A DNA stretch of 41,099 nt from Candidatus Aminicenantes bacterium UBA876 (GTDB lineage: Bacteria > Acidobacteriota > Aminicenantia > UBA2199): NCBI GenBank assembly GCA_002294665.1, contig DBFQ01000039.1:12968-54066 (forward strand). The letters are read 5' to 3'. Below the pieces are notes generated by a model, which saw only the letters and a program-made list of their open reading frames with translations, was not told where the DNA came from and did no database searches. The translations under genes were made by a program, and so were the position numbers. Below, piece by piece: positions 40,282 to 41,099 of the stretch (its first letter is position 1; the number at the start of each line of letters is the position of its first letter).

Positions 40282-41099
40282 TTAAAAGGGCAGCAGGGAA
40301 TTCCAGCCACCGGGCAGGGCTTTGGCCACGTCGTTCAGGATTACAAACACCATCAATCCGATCAGCAGGATGAATCCAGCGGTAATCAAACCTTCCTTCA
40401 GGCGCATGCTGAAATCCCGGCGCAAGATGGCTTCGAGGGTAAAGATCATCAGGTGGCCGCCGTCCAGCGCGGGAATGGGAAAGAGGTTGACGATTCCCAG
40501 TTGCAGCGAAATAAACGCCACCAGCAAAAAAAAGCTGGAAAAACCTGAGGACAACGCCCGGCTGGAGAAGCGCGCGATCTCTATGGGACCGGAAAGATTC
40601 TTGGGAGAGAGTCGGCCCACGATCATCTTGCGGAAGGCATCAAATGTCAGCGTCGTCAATCTGACCAGTTCCTGCGCCGAACGGGATACGGCCGCGATGG
40701 GGCCGAAACGGCGCCGCTCCGAGGGGGCATCGGGTTTCATGGCGATGCCGATGCGGTATCGACCATCATCCGCGCTTTTTTCAGGCGTCACTTCCAGCAG
40801 CATGGATTCGCCATCCCTGGAAATCTGCAACTGCAGGGATGATTCGGCTGCCTGCTGAATGCGCTCAGGCAATTCAAAATAATTGACCGGCTGGCTGCCC
40901 ACGCCCAGAATACGGTCTCCCGGACGGATGCCCGCACGTTCAGCCGGGCTTCCCGATTCAACGTTTTCGATCAGGGTGGATAACTCAGGAAAGACGCCCG
41001 CATAGCCCATGGAATACTCGGAAACAGAAGAAATGCTCAAGCGGGTTTCACTTTCGCGATTGTTGCGGCGGTATTTCTTCCAGCAGCATGGATTCGCCA
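40282..41099 (-). CDS. rseP: Site-2 membrane metalloprotease RseP (5' truncated)
   Basis: The frame is open to the window edge, so the N-terminal HExxH-bearing helix is outside. The visible part includes a PDZ domain (PELSTLIENVESGSPAERAG onward), then two or three membrane helices with the third zinc-ligand motif PIPALDGGH. RseP cuts membrane-bound anti-sigma factors and signal peptides. Bases 41077-41099 repeat 23 bases found at 40791-40813 but in another reading frame, so the outermost sequence may be unreliable. The pgm unit follows 42 bp downstream. Confidence 0.9.
   Translation of the reverse strand, partial: ANPCCWKKYRRNNRESETRLSISSVSEYSMGYAGVFPELSTLIENVESGSPAERAGIRPGDRILGVGSQPVNYFELPERIQQAAESSLQLQISRDGESMLLEVTPEKSADDGRYRIGIAMKPDAPSERRRFGPIAAVSRSAQELVRLTTLTFDAFRKMIVGRLSPKNLSGPIEIARFSSRALSSGFSSFFLLVAFISLQLGIVNLFPIPALDGGHLMIFTLEAILRRDFSMRLKEGLITAGFILLIGLMVFVILNDVAKALPGGWNSLLPF

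Overview
The window is a dense bacterial chromosome segment (about 36 protein genes, two tRNAs and an SRP RNA) that is mostly housekeeping. The envelope genes (RND-adaptor-TolC efflux, RseP-type protease, Lgt, SppA, Tat, ZapA) indicate a Gram-negative cell plan. A propeller/Y_Y_Y-type diguanylate cyclase, an MglA/MglB (Ras-like GTPase/roadblock) pair, RNase Y with YmdB, and a YacL-type PIN/TRAM protein together suggest an Acidobacteriota/Aminicenantes-like or deltaproteobacterial-grade lineage. This is a low-confidence inference, because no rRNA is present. No phage, transposase, CRISPR array or defence island was seen. Both window ends cut through genes.

Layout. 1-5005 (+): the 3' part of a GGDEF sensor, tatA-tatC, then yacL-ispF-der with 1-4 bp overlaps. 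5006-6787 (+): two 16-bp palindromes and a good promoter precede parA-parB. 6788-7552: the largest gene-free stretch, AT-rich and pyrimidine-biased, with a possible small transcription unit. 7553-17061 (-): a long co-directional run, HU - tRNA-Val - thrS - infC - rpmI - rplT - pheS - pheT - zapB-like - zapA - rny - ymdB. 17128-22900 (-): tRNA-Ser - SRP RNA - dnaX - ybaB - recR, then mglB - mglA - leuC - leuD from its own promoter, closed by a terminator. 23060-24723: plsC (+) converging on a HAD phosphatase (-). 24893-28506 (-): lone fusA, a rhodanese/MauE-like pair and a NifX-like protein. 28725-34897 (-): tetR-tolC-adaptor-RND efflux operon with direct repeats over the tetR promoter. 35313-37644 (+): sppA and a Sua5/YrdC protein. 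37654-41099 (-): rseP (partial), then pgm-ftsB-like-lgt.

How it fits together. Much of the window serves translation (PheRS, ThrRS, IF3, L35, L20, EF-G, two tRNAs, threonylcarbamoyl-AMP synthase) and protein export or envelope maintenance (SRP RNA, Tat, SppA, Lgt, RseP). The rest covers cell division and segregation (ParAB, ZapA, FtsB-like), DNA repair and replication (DnaX, YbaB, RecR), and polarity (MglAB).

The most interesting signals are regulatory rather than a new gene system. (1) Several near-consensus sigma70 promoters lie so close to start codons lacking a ribosome binding site that the mRNAs should be leaderless or nearly so (mglB, the rhodanese gene, pgm, plsC). (2) Paired TGTCG...CGACA palindromes sit upstream of parAB, next to a ParB with an unusual helix-turn-helix. 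(3) An uncharacterised AT-rich intergenic island may encode a small RNA. (4) PheT lacks the whole tRNA-binding (EMAP) insert and ThrS lacks half of its TGS domain. No clearly novel multi-gene system was identified.
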